Assembly (NCBI GenBank): GCA_032719365.1
Contig: CM064861.1
Coordinates: forward strand, 83,696,863-83,760,862
Direction of reading: 5' to 3'
Source of the DNA: Prinsepia uniflora
Lineage: Eukaryota > Streptophyta > Magnoliopsida > Rosales > Rosaceae
DNA: 64,000 bases
Each line of letters opens with the position of its first letter. The first letter of the stretch is position 1. Both the position numbers and the translations under genes were made by a program. Shown piece after piece: positions 26,037 through 37,752 of this stretch. Below the pieces are notes generated by a model that saw only the letters and a program-made list of their open reading frames with translations, ran no database searches and was not told the DNA's origin.

Positions 26037-26048
26037 TGGTATCAGAGC
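26037..26048 (+). other. Primer-binding site of the TR-GAG-like element
   Basis: TGGTATCAGAGC, complementary to the 3' end of plant initiator tRNA-Met, starts three bases after the 5' LTR. Confidence 0.95.
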
Positions 26049-26142
26049 ATAGGTTTGTCGAGTTTGTTGGGGTTTGTCAGGTTGTGAGGTTGTGTTTCGG
26101 TTGTTTGACTGCTTCTATGCCTCTTTCAGCGTGCGGTTGACG

Positions 26143-27250
26143 ATGCCTTTGAGACGTAGACCCTCTCCACGACCTGAAGAATAAGTAGCTAGAGAGACAG
26201 AGAGTGCTACGATTGAGCGAGCCTAGCGGCTCGGGGCTACTACTTTGAGTGGTGGGGCTAATCCTGAGGAAGCCCAGAGGTGGATTACGAGACTCGAGCG
26301 GATTTTTGCAGTGATGCATTGCCCACCGGAGGAGCGAGTGTTACTGGCTATGTTTTTACTGGACGGTGCGGCGTACGAGTGGTGGTATACCCTCGAGTTG
26401 TCTGGCTGGGATGCCCACACAGTGACTTGGGAGCCGTTCCGGGAGAGATTCCTAGTTTAGTATTACCCTCATTCTTTCCGAGATGCCAAGGAGGCTGAGT
26501 TTCTGCAGCTTCAACAAGGGAATCTGAGTGTGGCTGAGTAGGAACAGAAGTGTCAGATGTTGTCTCGGTTTGCTCCTGTGTTTGTGGCTACTGAAGCCGA
26601 GAAGTGTCGTAGGTTTGAGTTGGGCCTACGAGGTGAGATTCGAGCCATAGTGACGGCTGGATCGTTTACTACCCTCCGAGAGTTGTCGGACGCAGCGGTA
26701 ACGGTTGAGGCTAGCTTGCCGGTGCGACGCCGGGAGCCATCTTTTCCCAGAGCTTCGAGTTAGAGGACACCGAAGAGAGGTAACTTCAGTGGAGCGTCGT
26801 CGTTGGACGATGATTGTTTCGGTGGACCTGGTAGTTTCCAGAGTTCAGGATTTCGTGGTTATCAGACACAGCTGACTCCGCAAGCTAGTGCGACGTCTGT
26901 TGCGTCGACAGGGCGACCAAGTTTTTCCGGTCGGGATGTTTGCTTTTACTGCGGAGAGTGAGGTCATTTCCGACGTGAGTGTCCACTGTTGCCACAGGAA
27001 GGTGGTGTAGGCCGAGGAGCACCGGAGCCTGGACAGAGTACAGCGTCAGGGACAGCGGGCGCTAGAGGAGGTGGTGGTGCCACTAGTAGTTCGAGTTGAC
27101 GTGGTAGAGCGTCGGGATCTCAAGCCCAAGTATTTTCGATGACTCGGCAGGAGGTCTAGTCGGCACAAGATGCGGGGACAGGTATTTTTACCATCTTTGG
27201 TTGTGTTGTACTTACTTTGTTGTTGGATCCCAGGGTAGAGTCTAGGAGTT
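26143..27250 (+). pseudogene. Gag pseudogene with start of protease, one unbroken frame with stops
   Basis: From ATG 26143 a single frame can be followed for about 1.1 kb. It has a basic N-terminus, a retrotrans_gag capsid domain (blocks AQRWITRLERIF, YEWWYTLE, WEPFRERFLV, FELGLRGEIRAI), a G/S-rich linker, and a knuckle CFYCGE-stop-GHFRRECP (26941-26982) with C-X2-C-X4-H-X4-C spacing. An RGR-rich tail leads into GTGIFTIFG, the usual lead-in to gypsy protease; the catalytic D-S/T-G is replaced by DPR. Eight stop codons interrupt the frame (26182, 26224, 26458, 26539, 26761, 26959, 27097, 27157) but I see no frameshift. Most stops could come from single C-to-T changes in CAG, CAA or CGA. RT, RNase H and integrase are absent. 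Confidence 0.85.
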
Positions 27251-27744
27251 TCCCTAGGTGACCTGGGGAGTGTTACAGTGAGTTCCGTTGAAGGATGACG
27301 GAAGAAACAGGAAAAGAGTAACTATAACTGATCGATATGAGGTTATTGAAGGAGAGAACCCACAATCTAGAGTTTGCCTTTAGGACTTTGTAGATTTATT
27401 CTGATAGTGGCCGAAGTAGTAGCCGAGGGAATGAGCCAGTGGGTAGGAGTTGAGAAGAGTTTTGGTGAGGTGGTAGTACGTGAGGATGTACTCTATGAAT
27501 TTTATTGGGTACTCCATATGAGGTATTTTAAAATACCTTTGTTTTCTGTTCATAGAGTTTCCCTTGCGTACACCATGAAGTGTAACTGGTAGTTGGGGAT
27601 GGTGTGAAATACCCAAGGTGGAGATGATAGACAGGAAACTTAAGAAAAGTTTAAACTTAGTTGTGAAGCACTGGGTAGGAGACCCTAGGTGTCGGGAACT
27701 AGTTGTGGAATTTCGGGGACGAAATTCTTTTTAGGTGGGTAGGT

Positions 27745-30700
27745 TGTAACGACCCGTCCCAGAAATTAAGGTTGAGATAGTGATTAAGATGAGATTAGTG
27801 AATTTAATTGGGGGTTAGTTGGTCCCGATAAGGTCATTAGCTTAGAATGACGATTCTGCCCCTAGTTTGGGTAAAAAGTTGACTTTTAATTCAGGTGGTC
27901 CAATGGAATTTGACCGGTGACCAGGACGTAGTTTAGGACGTCACGAATCCGTAGGCAGGTGGCACGCCTGATTCCGACATCCGAGGAGGAAGTTATGATG
28001 TTTGGAAGGTTGAGGGCACTTTCGTAATTCGGTTAAATAGGGGGAAAAGTTGGCTTTTCGTATAAATGGGTTTTGGTATGTTGACCTAGGACCGATAGGT
28101 AGATCTCATCGTCCTGAGTTCGATGATAGGCGGCACGGATTCATCGGACTCACGATGTGGGAGTTACGGGTCTAGAAAGTTAGTGGCAAAGTGGTAAATT
28201 CGACTTAAAAGGAAGGGTATTTTGGTCTTTTGGTCGTTTGGAAAGTGTGCAACCATATCAGGACAAGTGTACAGTGAGATGGGGATATTTTTGGAAAGGG
28301 ACGATGGGGTGGTGACACGTGCAGTGTGTATAGTGGCTTCTAGGCCGTGCACGGTGTGTGTTCAAATGTGTAACCGTGTATGTGTGTTCGTTCTTCGAAC
28401 CAGACAGAAACAGAGGGAGAGAGTGGAGAGAAATTGAGAGACGATGGAGGGTGTTGGTGTGTTTTGGTAAGTGAGGAGTGATCAGAGGGTGGAAGAGTGA
28501 ACTGGTGAGTGTTTGGGGAAGAGAGATCGTGCAAGAACACGGTGGTCGAGGTAGTCGGTTTTCAGAGAAACCAGAGAAGAAGTGGAATGTCGTGGTGGTG
28601 GTGCGGCCGTGTGTTGGTGCAATTGGACTTGTGGAAGTGTCCAGAGGCTGGAGGTGAACTGGGGGAGCTACTACCTCGCGGCTGAACTCACGACTGCGAT
28701 TGGAGGATAGGTAATTTATCATCCTCTTCTATTTGCTCTGTTTAGCCGTGGAAGTTCAAAGTAGAAGTCGTGGCTTTAGGGATAGAATCGAGAAGTCCTG
28801 TGAGGTCTAGGGAGTTCAGTGGAGTCCTAGGAGTCTTCTGGTGGAGCAGCCGTGACGGGGAGTGCACGGTGGAGGCTAGGACGACGGAGAGTACCTTGTG
28901 TGCTCTGTTTTGCCGTCGATGTTCAGATCGAAAGTCGTGAAGTTTGGGGTAGAGTCGACGGTTTTGGTGAGTTGGGTGAGGTTTAGGATGGCCCTAGGAA
29001 GGGTTTAAGCTAGCCACCATGATAGGGGGTGACCTGGGTGGCCGGAAAAGGAAACAGGGCAGTGTTCGGGTTTTGTTTCGAGTTCGAGTCGATGAGTATT
29101 AGGCCGTGTCGAGGTGATTGGATTACGGGAATGGGTAGCCTAGGACTGGACGATGCTGTTGGTGAAGAAAGGGGTCGATTTGGTGGATGGAAGGCAGTGA
29201 ACCGCTAACGCTGGTTCAAGTTGCAGACAATGTGCTGAACCGGGTCTGCTTGAGGTAGACAGTGACACTGTAGCAGCGCGTGAGGGCCACGCGCAGCCAC
29301 TTTGGGCGGCGCTTGGGGGCGCGTGTGGCGGTCTTTGGGGAAGGTGTCAACTAGGTTTTTGGTCTAGGTGTTGTGACGAGTCCTTTAGCGTTGGTTTCGG
29401 GTTAATCGGACGTCGAATCGAAGTAATTCCGCGAGGGTGACAGTTTAGGGTTTCGATTCGTTACGTTTAGGAATCGGGGATTTTGGAGGGAATTTAGGTG
29501 GATCCTCGTAGACGTGTTAGTAACGTATTTTGGTGGTTGTTGACAGGATCGGGACTTCCCGAGGAAGCTGAGGAACGTACGAGACGTTCGGGACGCGATT
29601 GAGGGCTCGGTACTGTGAGTGGACCCCTTCTCTAAACTCGAGCATGCATAACTATTTTCTATAATCGTTTTGTGGTTTTATATGTGTGATTTTATGATTA
29701 TCGAATATGCTTTGTTGATTTTACATAATTGCACGTTTTTCGAGGAAGCTCGGTTTGCAGCACGTGTACGAGAAATGTTTGAATTCTGCATATTAAGCTG
29801 TGGTTTTGGGGTTTCAAACGTTAAATGATTTTCAATGATTATAAGTGGATTTTGGAACGCGATTTGATGATCAAAGGTTTTCGGTTTTAGAATCGGATTT
29901 CGGAAAGCGGAATTTGGTTTTAAAGTTGAAAAGTGGATTTCCGGATTTGGGTTCGGAATGACGGTTCGGAATGCCGAAAGGGCATCAGACCGGTGATTTC
30001 GGATTCGGGTTTGGATGTGATTTCGGACTTGGTTTTTCAAATGATTTTGGATTGGATTTGCTGGATCTGGATATTGGGTTTAAATACCCGGATATTGTGA
30101 TTGACGGGGGACGGGCCCGGATTGGGTTTAAAGACCCGGATTGAGTTTAAAGACTCGGGAGTTTAAAGACTTGGATATATTGATATTTCCCCCGTAGGCC
30201 AGTTGAGTTTAAAGACTCGGATATTATTGATGCCTGGATTGAGTTTAAAGACTCGGATAGGTCCAGCAGGTTTGATCGGAAAATGATGATTTGATATTCA
30301 CGATTTGTGATACGGTTTTATGATGCTTATGATATGGTTTCTATAACTGTATTTATAGTGTTTCTGTTCCTTATGATGTTTTATGGTGATTGGTTTATAA
30401 CTGTTTTAATAACTGAGTTATGCATGTGGTTTCAAAACGGAGGACTAAACCCGGTTTTCTTATAAATGGTTTTAGAAATTTTTCTGTTATTATGATCCAC
30501 TCACACCTTCTGTTTTTAACTGCCCTCTAGGTTGTGGAGCTAGCGCGGGGTTCTGGCGTTGAGGCAGCGTCTGAGGCATAGAAGTTACGAGAAGGATCCT
30601 GGAGTATTTCGTTTAAATTTCCGTGTGCGTGTATTTAGTTTCTTTCTTTTGTATTGAGTACTATGCTCTGTAAACATTTAACTTCGGGATATGTAGTATG

Positions 30701-30794
30701 ATTTCTCCTGCGTCTGACTGTATTTGTGTTAGGGTGTCAGACGGGAGCAGGATTTACCTCGGTTTTCGGGGTGAAACCGGGGTGGGTCCTGACA
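27745..30794 (+). repeat. 3' LTR of the TR-GAG-like element (3050 bp)
   Basis: Second LTR copy, immediately after the polypurine tract. It has fewer TTTAAAGACTC hairpin units (30080-30260) than the 5' LTR. It contains an intact GCGCGTG stem-loop at 29276-29294, whose partner in the 5' LTR is broken by a base change. Confidence 0.9.
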
Positions 30795-30799
30795 CACAG

Positions 30800-31568
30800 T
30801 CACACCCAGTTCCTCTCAATACGATCAAACACTCACACTAGACCTCCTTTGATCACTCACTCAAAGCCAGCACACACTCACACTGAACACTGATCGATTT
30901 CTCCTATCAGTCTCAGTCTCTATTCTCAGTGCACGATTTAAACCCAAATTAGAACATTGTAACCGTGTAGGCTAGAACCCACTAGACACAAGCCAGGTGT
31001 CAAACACCTGGTGAACCAGCCCCAAAATATCCAATAAACACTGCACACCTGTCTTTATCTGATTGGCACACTTCCCAAGGTGTAAAAAGACCAAAATACC
31101 CCTAATTGTTCAAATTACAATTTTACCCTTCACTTCCTAGACCCATATCTCACTCGTCCGATGTCCGATAAATGCGTGCCGCCTGCCGTTGTACTCAGGA
31201 CGTCGAGACCTACCTAACGGTCCTCGGTTTGCGTGAAAACTAATGGTCAAACAAAAAGTCAACAAATTCCTTCTTTTTAACTAAATTACGAAAGTGCTCT
31301 CAATCTTCCGAACATCATAACTTCCTCCTCGGATGTCGGAATTGGGCGTGCCACCTGTCTATGGACTCGTGACGTCCCAAACTATGTCACGGTCATTGGT
31401 CAATACCCAATTGACCGTCTGAACTAAAAGTCAAAATTTTGCCCATTCTAGGGGCAAAATCGTCATTCTGCGCCGACTATCCAAAAGTATCCAACTAATC
31501 ACTGATTCTCTTTGTTAACCCGTCATTAACTACTAAGCTAATCCCGACTTCCGGTACGGGTCGTTGCA
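30800..31568 (-). mobile_element. Solo LTR inside the copia element, second segment
   Basis: Resumes after the CACAG duplication and ends ACGGGTCGTTGCA at 31568, the reverse complement of a TG-type LTR start. Beyond it the copia gag frame continues on the minus strand. Confidence 0.85.
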
Positions 31569-32000
31569 CCGACCGACCACGAATTTCTTCATGCCAGCAT
31601 TTTTAGTCTTGTATTTCTTATAAAGCAATTATCACAGAGCCTTGGCAGTTTTGATTGGAGTATATACATTGTATAGAGAATTGTCCAATCCATTAAGGAT
31701 ATAATTCTTGCATAGGAAGTCCGAATAATGCTACGCATCTGCAGCAGCCACTGCTTCTGTGGTAGAACCAGTTGCAGGAGCATATTCCTTCAAGAACTTG
31801 GCCAAATTAAGAGTGGTCAAATAGAACAACATCTTTTGTTGCCACCTATTAAATTCTATTCCATTAAACTTTTCTGGTTTCTCTCCGTGAGAAGAGGAAG
31901 TAGGGATCACCACAGGTAGAGTATGAGCCACACAATTTCCCTTGTCATTACTAGTACCATCGTTACTAGTAGCATCATCACTAGTGTTAGTAGCTATCAT
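31569..32000 (-). pseudogene. Ty1/copia gag, 5' part
   Basis: Minus strand from ATG at 32000. The translation includes GEKPEKFNGIEFNRWQQKM and FYLTTLNLAKFLKEYAP, the N-terminal gag blocks of TNT1-like copia elements, then in another frame TSYARIISLMDWTILYTMY down to the solo LTR boundary. Gag resumes at 20878 with SETFQVAAVIENL. It belongs to the same dead element as 18180-20878. Confidence 0.85.
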
Positions 32001-32957
32001 ATTTCCTTCAGTAAAAAGGAAAAACACACAATTCAATATAAATAAAATAAAACTTTTAAGGACTAAAAGGAATTTAAATATTCTCAAAATCAAATATAGC
32101 AATTACCAAATAAGAAACAAATTTCCGTCTTAATATTGTAGGTAAAATATTGTTAATTGCTATATTCACATAACTATTAAATAAAACAAACTTTATAATC
32201 AAATAAATGCATTACAAAGGAAACGAGTAAGAGACATTTTACAGGTATTCTCGAGTCTAGAACTTGATTCTATTTCCTTAAGTCGAAACGTAAGGATTTT
32301 TCTTGGCAAACGCCTCCCAAAATACAACGATCGGTTTCTTGTGGAAGCAGCACTTCAATCCACAAGAATAGAAAACAAAAACTGTGTTTAAAACTCTCTC
32401 TTGAAATATTCTAAAGTTGTATGGTTTCTAAAACTAATATTCAATCTCCACAAATGTATTGAATGATTGAATATTTTTTGAATTAAAATGAAATGAATTG
32501 TGGGCAACTCTATTTATAGATGTGTTAACATCTATTCATAAGAGACACATCTCTTAATAAGAGATACACCTATTAAATAAAATATACATCTTTTAATAAG
32601 AAACACATCTCTTAATAAAAAACACATCTCTTAATAAAAAACAAATATTTTCATAAGATACATTGTATATAACCATTTGACTTTTAATATATAACTTTTC
32701 ATGAAATTTCATATGCTCATTTTGTCAAAGGTTGCCAAACCAAATGGCACTTTAATTCAAATATATATATATATATATATATATATTCTTCAATTTTCTA
32801 ACATAAATATTAATTTTATATAAATTAACATTCATCCAGAAAATTATGAATTAATTATTAGGGTCAAATCTTAATTTTAAAGGTATAATGGTCCAATAAT
32901 TATGTCATTTTAATTTTCATTCACATGATTAGGAATTAACTCTGTAATTTCCTAACA
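32001..32957 (-). repeat. Copia 5' leader and probable 5' LTR
   Basis: Upstream of the copia gag. The plus-strand end CCTAACA at 32957 would be the LTR start TGTTAGGAAATT on the minus strand. The inner LTR edge, somewhere near 32300, cannot be fixed. The stretch contains several imperfect repeats of ACATCTCTTAATAA (32540-32640) and an (AT)13 microsatellite. Confidence 0.55.
32761..32786. repeat. (AT)13 microsatellite
   Basis: Uninterrupted AT dinucleotide run of 26 bp inside the probable copia LTR. Confidence 0.95.
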
Positions 32958-34281
32958 CTTCATGTCAGAGACGTTTGAAAGTCGTCTCACATACTTATGC
33001 CATTTTGGAATTGGAAGAAAGGCATGCCCTAGAGTTGGGTTGGCATAACCTGTGGTGAGTGGTCATTTATTCATTATACAAATTTTCGAATGGGGGAGGG
33101 TTGGTGAGGAGGTTAGTATCTTGTTACACTTTTCTACAACGTCTTATGGATAGATTAATTTAAGATTATCTAATAAGTGGTTGTTAATTTAATTAAATTT
33201 TTGAGTTGTCTTATGCCTGTCTCTATGTTTCTTTTGGTTTCTCTATGTAGTAATAATTATGATTAGGAGGTGTTTGGTCTATTTAAACTTTTGTTTGTGT
33301 GTTGTTGCTTCATTCACGAAAACTATAACAATTTTTTTAGTTCTTATTTTTTTTTAATTATCACACTCAAAAGAATTAGTTTTTTCTCTTGAAATTAAAA
33401 AATACAATTCTGGTCCACATCATAGTGGTATCAAATCCAATTTCTTTTTTTCGATGAGTTATTCACTCATTGAAAATTCTGGTCCACATCATAATGGAAT
33501 TGCCGAGAATTGATGTAACTGGGCTTCATTGGAACAAGGAATGAAGGTATTCAGATTGGTATGCATTAGCTCTTTGAAGAGCTTTGGCCTCTCCACTTAA
33601 GAGTAGGATATCACAAGAAAGAAGAGAATCACGTTTTGTGAGTTAATGTTGATCTGTTTTACCTCTTGAACTTCTTGTTCTTTTCTTATGAGGCTGAAAA
33701 TTAGAATCTTTATTAAAATCACCATCTTCGCGATCAATTTCCTCAATTTTAGGTGATATTTGTTCCCTAAAAATGCGGAACTTTTGAGCTTCTCTAGAGC
33801 GGAAAATGACAACATCAAACGGAGGTGGAACATTGTTATTAATCAACACGAAAACAACTGTATCACCAACTTCCTAGTTATTGTGAACCACAACTTGCTC
33901 CCAATGACTCAAGAATGCACCCACAACTTACATTGACAGGTCAAGTTTTCCCATTCGAAACTCTAAGGATAACTTCAGAGGTTCTATCAAGATGTAGCTT
34001 GCGAGACTCGGATGGTAGCCTCTGAAAACAACAACAGAAGACGACACCATCTCTTTATAATGTTTAATGTACGGCTTAGGTGGAGCCGCAAAAACAAACG
34101 AACACCATCTCTTTATAATGTTTTTATATTATAGAACCAAAGAGTTTTCTTTTTAGACATGGGATTGCAATTAAGAGACACGTTATCTTAAATGGATCGA
34201 ACATAAATAAATAATAAAAACCTATTGCTCAAACAGTGGCGGTGAAATTATGTTGATGAACTAATTTTTCTCCAACTGAAC
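32958..34281. other. AT-rich stretch without a recognisable gene
   Basis: Open frames are short (longest about 80 codons, minus strand, 33597-33849) and match no family I know. A PBS-like AGTGGTATCAAATCC near 33425 and a repeated ATTCTGGTCCACATCATA (33407 and 33475) hint at a further decayed copia leader. A 22-bp repeat beginning ACACCATCTCTTTAT occurs near 34045 and 34102. The last 5 bp (TGAAC) are the target duplication of the TRIM array. Confidence 0.5.
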
Positions 34282-34522
34282 TGATGCCCCGCCTCATCCA
34301 ACAAGATATTGTCTGCTTTGGGCCCCAACACACGTCGGCCCTGCACGCACGTAGGCATCTACTTGCACGGATTTTGTGACAACCCGTCCCTGATTTTAAG
34401 GATTAATTAAGGTTAGTCATGGATTAGTGTGGCTAATCGGGGATTAGCAGAGGATTAACGGACGTTCAGGGCAAAATTACGATTTTCCCTTCAACGAGGG
34501 CAAAAGTTGACTTTTGACCCGG

Positions 34523-37500
34523 TGACAGCACCGCCCCCGGAAAGGGCATTGATAACTGTGCCCGGTCCTGCTCCCGTCTGGCAAGACGACTGAAATTCCA
34601 AAGTTACCCTCAGTACTTGCCAAACCAGGGATAGCCACGCATACTTACTCATGCCTCTGCCCCTCGGACAGCCTCGATCAACGCGCCACGACCTGGAGGG
34701 TCAATAAAAAAACCAAAAGGTGTGAGTGGACAAAAATAAATCAGTTTATATAAAACAGTTACAGAAAGAAGTTTCTACCCTCCACGTAAAACCAATGCAT
34801 GCATCCAAAAATTGTTTCGCAATCCATTACATTTACAACATAAGAAATCCCTGTATGAAAAACAAAAACATTTTCCTTTTCTTAACCTTCGGGTCTTAGC
34901 CCACAATTATAAACACAGGGCCTCAGCCCAAAACCGTGAATCAAATCCAAATACACAACATAATCCAAAACCATCAACAATAGAAACCGGGCCACTATCA
35001 ACACATCCGAACATGAGAAATTAACAATGAATCACAATCAATCAGTTTGCTGGATATCAAGTGCGCCCGAGTCTTTAAACTCAAAACCATGCACATAAAC
35101 AGGCCTTCCCGGGATTTCAACGAGTCTTTAAACTCAGAACATAATCAATAGGCCTTGGGGGTATCACAATAACTGAGTCTTTAAACTCTTTAAGGGCCCT
35201 CCCCCGTCATCAATTAACCGAGTCTTTAAACTCAAAACGTGCTCCAGCAATAGCACCGGGTCTTTAAACCCAAAACAGTTTTCAGCTGGTCTTTAAACCC
35301 AAAACATTTGTCAATCACAACAACGCGGGATCCATCCCGGAATCACATTTTGCCATAACAGGACTCATGGTCCGAATTTCCACATCCAATTCCCCTAAAT
35401 CTTACTTCACAAAACATAATCAAAACATCATTAAACACGGGGCATGTATAATCATACCAAATCACTTTATTAAATCGTCTACCATCCCCGAATTCGAATT
35501 CACAATAATGATTCCGTAACCCGGCATCCAGAAATATCATCCCGAACCCAAACCAAGAATCTGTTTTCAAACTTCCGAAAACCGAAATCTCGTTCATCAA
35601 AATTACTTTTATGCCCCGAGCACAAAGCCCGAAATCACCTTTTCAAAATCCATTTTAAATCCTTGAAATCACATCATTTTCAAATCCCAAGGTCAAAGCA
35701 TCAAAACCACAATCATAATCACCAAAATCACGATCAAATCACAACATACTCGAAATCTCGTAAAACGTGCAAATCCATGAAACACCTCGAAATCCGTGCC
35801 AACACCGTAAATCATACTCACATCGTAAATGAACATCCTTAAAACATGATACGTGCACAAAGCATATAAAATCATTCATTAACCCATCATCAACGTAAGC
35901 GAAACCATAGTCTCAAAATACGTGCATTTCGTATGTATAGAAAAAATACGTATAAATACGAAAATCGAAATCAATCACAATTCATAATAATAATCATAGA
36001 AATCATAGAAATATGTATGCATGCATTAAATTTTGAAGGCAACGTCCACTCACACACCGTTCTTAAGGCTCGGTTTCGCGCCGCACGCGTTCCCGTAATT
36101 TCCGGCATTTTCCAGAAAAACCCGAATCCTGTCCGAAATCATATTCCAGGGTCATTAAGGTCTCAAATAACCACATACTAAATTCTCATAATTTTTCGGG
36201 AATTAATCGTTAATTAAAAACATAACGTAAACCTTCGGACCCTCGAAACAACATCGAGACGGTGTCCGATAATTTCGAAACCAACGCTAAAATATTCGTT
36301 ACATTGTAGGATAAAAGTCGTGTTGGACTTACCTCGAAATTCGGGTCCACACGCCTCCGTGAGTGGCTGCGCGTGAAACTCACGCGCCTGCTACAATACC
36401 CCTGCACAGTTCATCGTTCTCACCCAACTAGCCTGCAATACGGGTTGTTCAACCCGCGACACAACCCGGTTAAATCCCTATCAAAACTCACTCGATTCCT
36501 CCCCTCATTCCACCTAAATCATTCCTTTACATTTTAATTTAGGTTCTCATTCATTAATTACCCTCAACAACCTCTAAATCGATCAATCCACCCGTGATCA
36601 AACAAACGGGTCCAACTCTGAAACTCACTCTAATCAGCCCAGTTTTCAAATTAACTCAAACAGGAGCTTCGTATGACCTAAACGAACCCAAAACCACAAC
36701 CAATTTCAGGAACACTTACCCGTAGGTGATCGTCCACACGCCTGAAATTTCTCCAAAACTGGGACTTCCGTTCCTGGCCAATCCGTGGTTGTTTTTCTTC
36801 AATCCTTGTATGGTTGAGTTCGACAAGCTCCCAGAAGACTATTCTTAGTCTCAGTTTGGTTCCACTCAACTCATAAATTGAATTCCAATTTCCCTCCAAT
36901 TTTTCCCAAATTTTATCCCGGCTCAGTTTTCTTTCAAACCTCAGCCTCAGCCTCTCCAAATGGCCCTCTCGACTCACTCTCACTTCCTATAGTCCATTCA
37001 ACCTTCACGGCATCCTAAAGCATTTCTCATACTTCTGTGTAAATGGTCCCCCGCAAACAGACCCAAAAACCATTACAAAAACCTCCCGTGCTCTGCCCCA
37101 TTCAGTCCACCCTGCACCCCTAGCACCCTCTCAGTCCTCAAAGCCACTAACATGATAAATAAATCTCCCCAATGTCACTGACCTGGTTAAACAATTGTTG
37201 GTTTTCAGAACACACACGGCACGGGTGCTCAGCCCTTTGTTTCACAGTTCAAACAATACCCCTGCAGGAAATTACCATTTTGCCCTCACTTGGCAAATTA
37301 CCAAAATGTCGCTCACGCGTCCTAGAGCCGTAACTTGGTCATTCGAACTTCGATCGACGTGTGCCGCCTGTCTACGGACTCAGGGTATCGAGACCTTCTA
37401 ACGGTCCTCAGTCCTCGGCCATCTGACCTCTCGTACAAAGAGTCAACATTTTCCCCCTTTTCGTCCAAATTACGAAAATGCGCTTGAACTTCCGAACGTA

Positions 37501-37752
37501 ATAACTTCCACCTCGGACGTTGGAAACAATCGTGCCACCTGTCTATGAACTCGTGACGTCCCAAACTACGTCACGGTCATTGGTCAAAGTCCATTTGACC
37601 GCCCGAATGAAAAGTCAACGTTTTACCCACGACTAGGGGCAAAGCGGTCATTTTGCACCGTTCGCCCGATTTCGCCCAACTAATCACCTATTAACCCCGC
37701 TAATCATGATTAGTTACTAATCTGATCCCGAATTCCGGGATGGGTTGTTACA
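34523..37752 (-). mobile_element. Solo LTR, 3230 bp, TSD CCCGG
   Basis: Starts TGACAGCACCGCCC and ends GGGTTGTTACA on the plus strand. Perfect target duplication CCCGG (34518-34522 and 37753-37757). It contains GTGAGTGGAC at 34722-34731, GTCCACTCAC at 36044-36053, GAGTCTTTAAACTC and GGGTCTTTAAACCC hairpin units (35065-35300) and a GCGCGTG stem-loop at 36369-36387. No protein-coding content. Confidence 0.9.

Larger units (their letters stand above)
22972..30794 (+). mobile_element. Complete gag-only LTR retrotransposon (TR-GAG-like), TSD CACAG
   Basis: 7.8 kb element with two LTRs of about 3.05 kb (22972-26034 and 27745-30794) and a 1.7 kb interior that encodes only gag and the first residues of protease. 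Perfect 5-bp target duplication CACAG (22967-22971 and 30795-30799). LTRs start TGTAACGACCCG and end GGGTCCTGACA. The primer-binding site is at 26037-26048 and the polypurine tract (AGGTGGGTAGG) lies just before 27745. LTR copies are nearly identical, so insertion was recent. With RT and integrase missing, it would have to move using enzymes of an autonomous relative. This matches the published plant class of terminal-repeat retrotransposons with a GAG domain; class assignment is inference, structure is seen. Confidence 0.92.

Noticed and set aside
29678..30040. 120-codon antisense frame
   Set aside because: Falls in the AT-rich, hairpin-containing part of the 3' LTR; composition is N/P/S repeats and the 5' LTR copy is interrupted.
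33597..33849. Possible small gene of about 70-78 codons, minus strand
   Set aside because: Two overlapping frames, no recognisable motif, no start context or splice evidence, in AT-rich retrotransposon debris.
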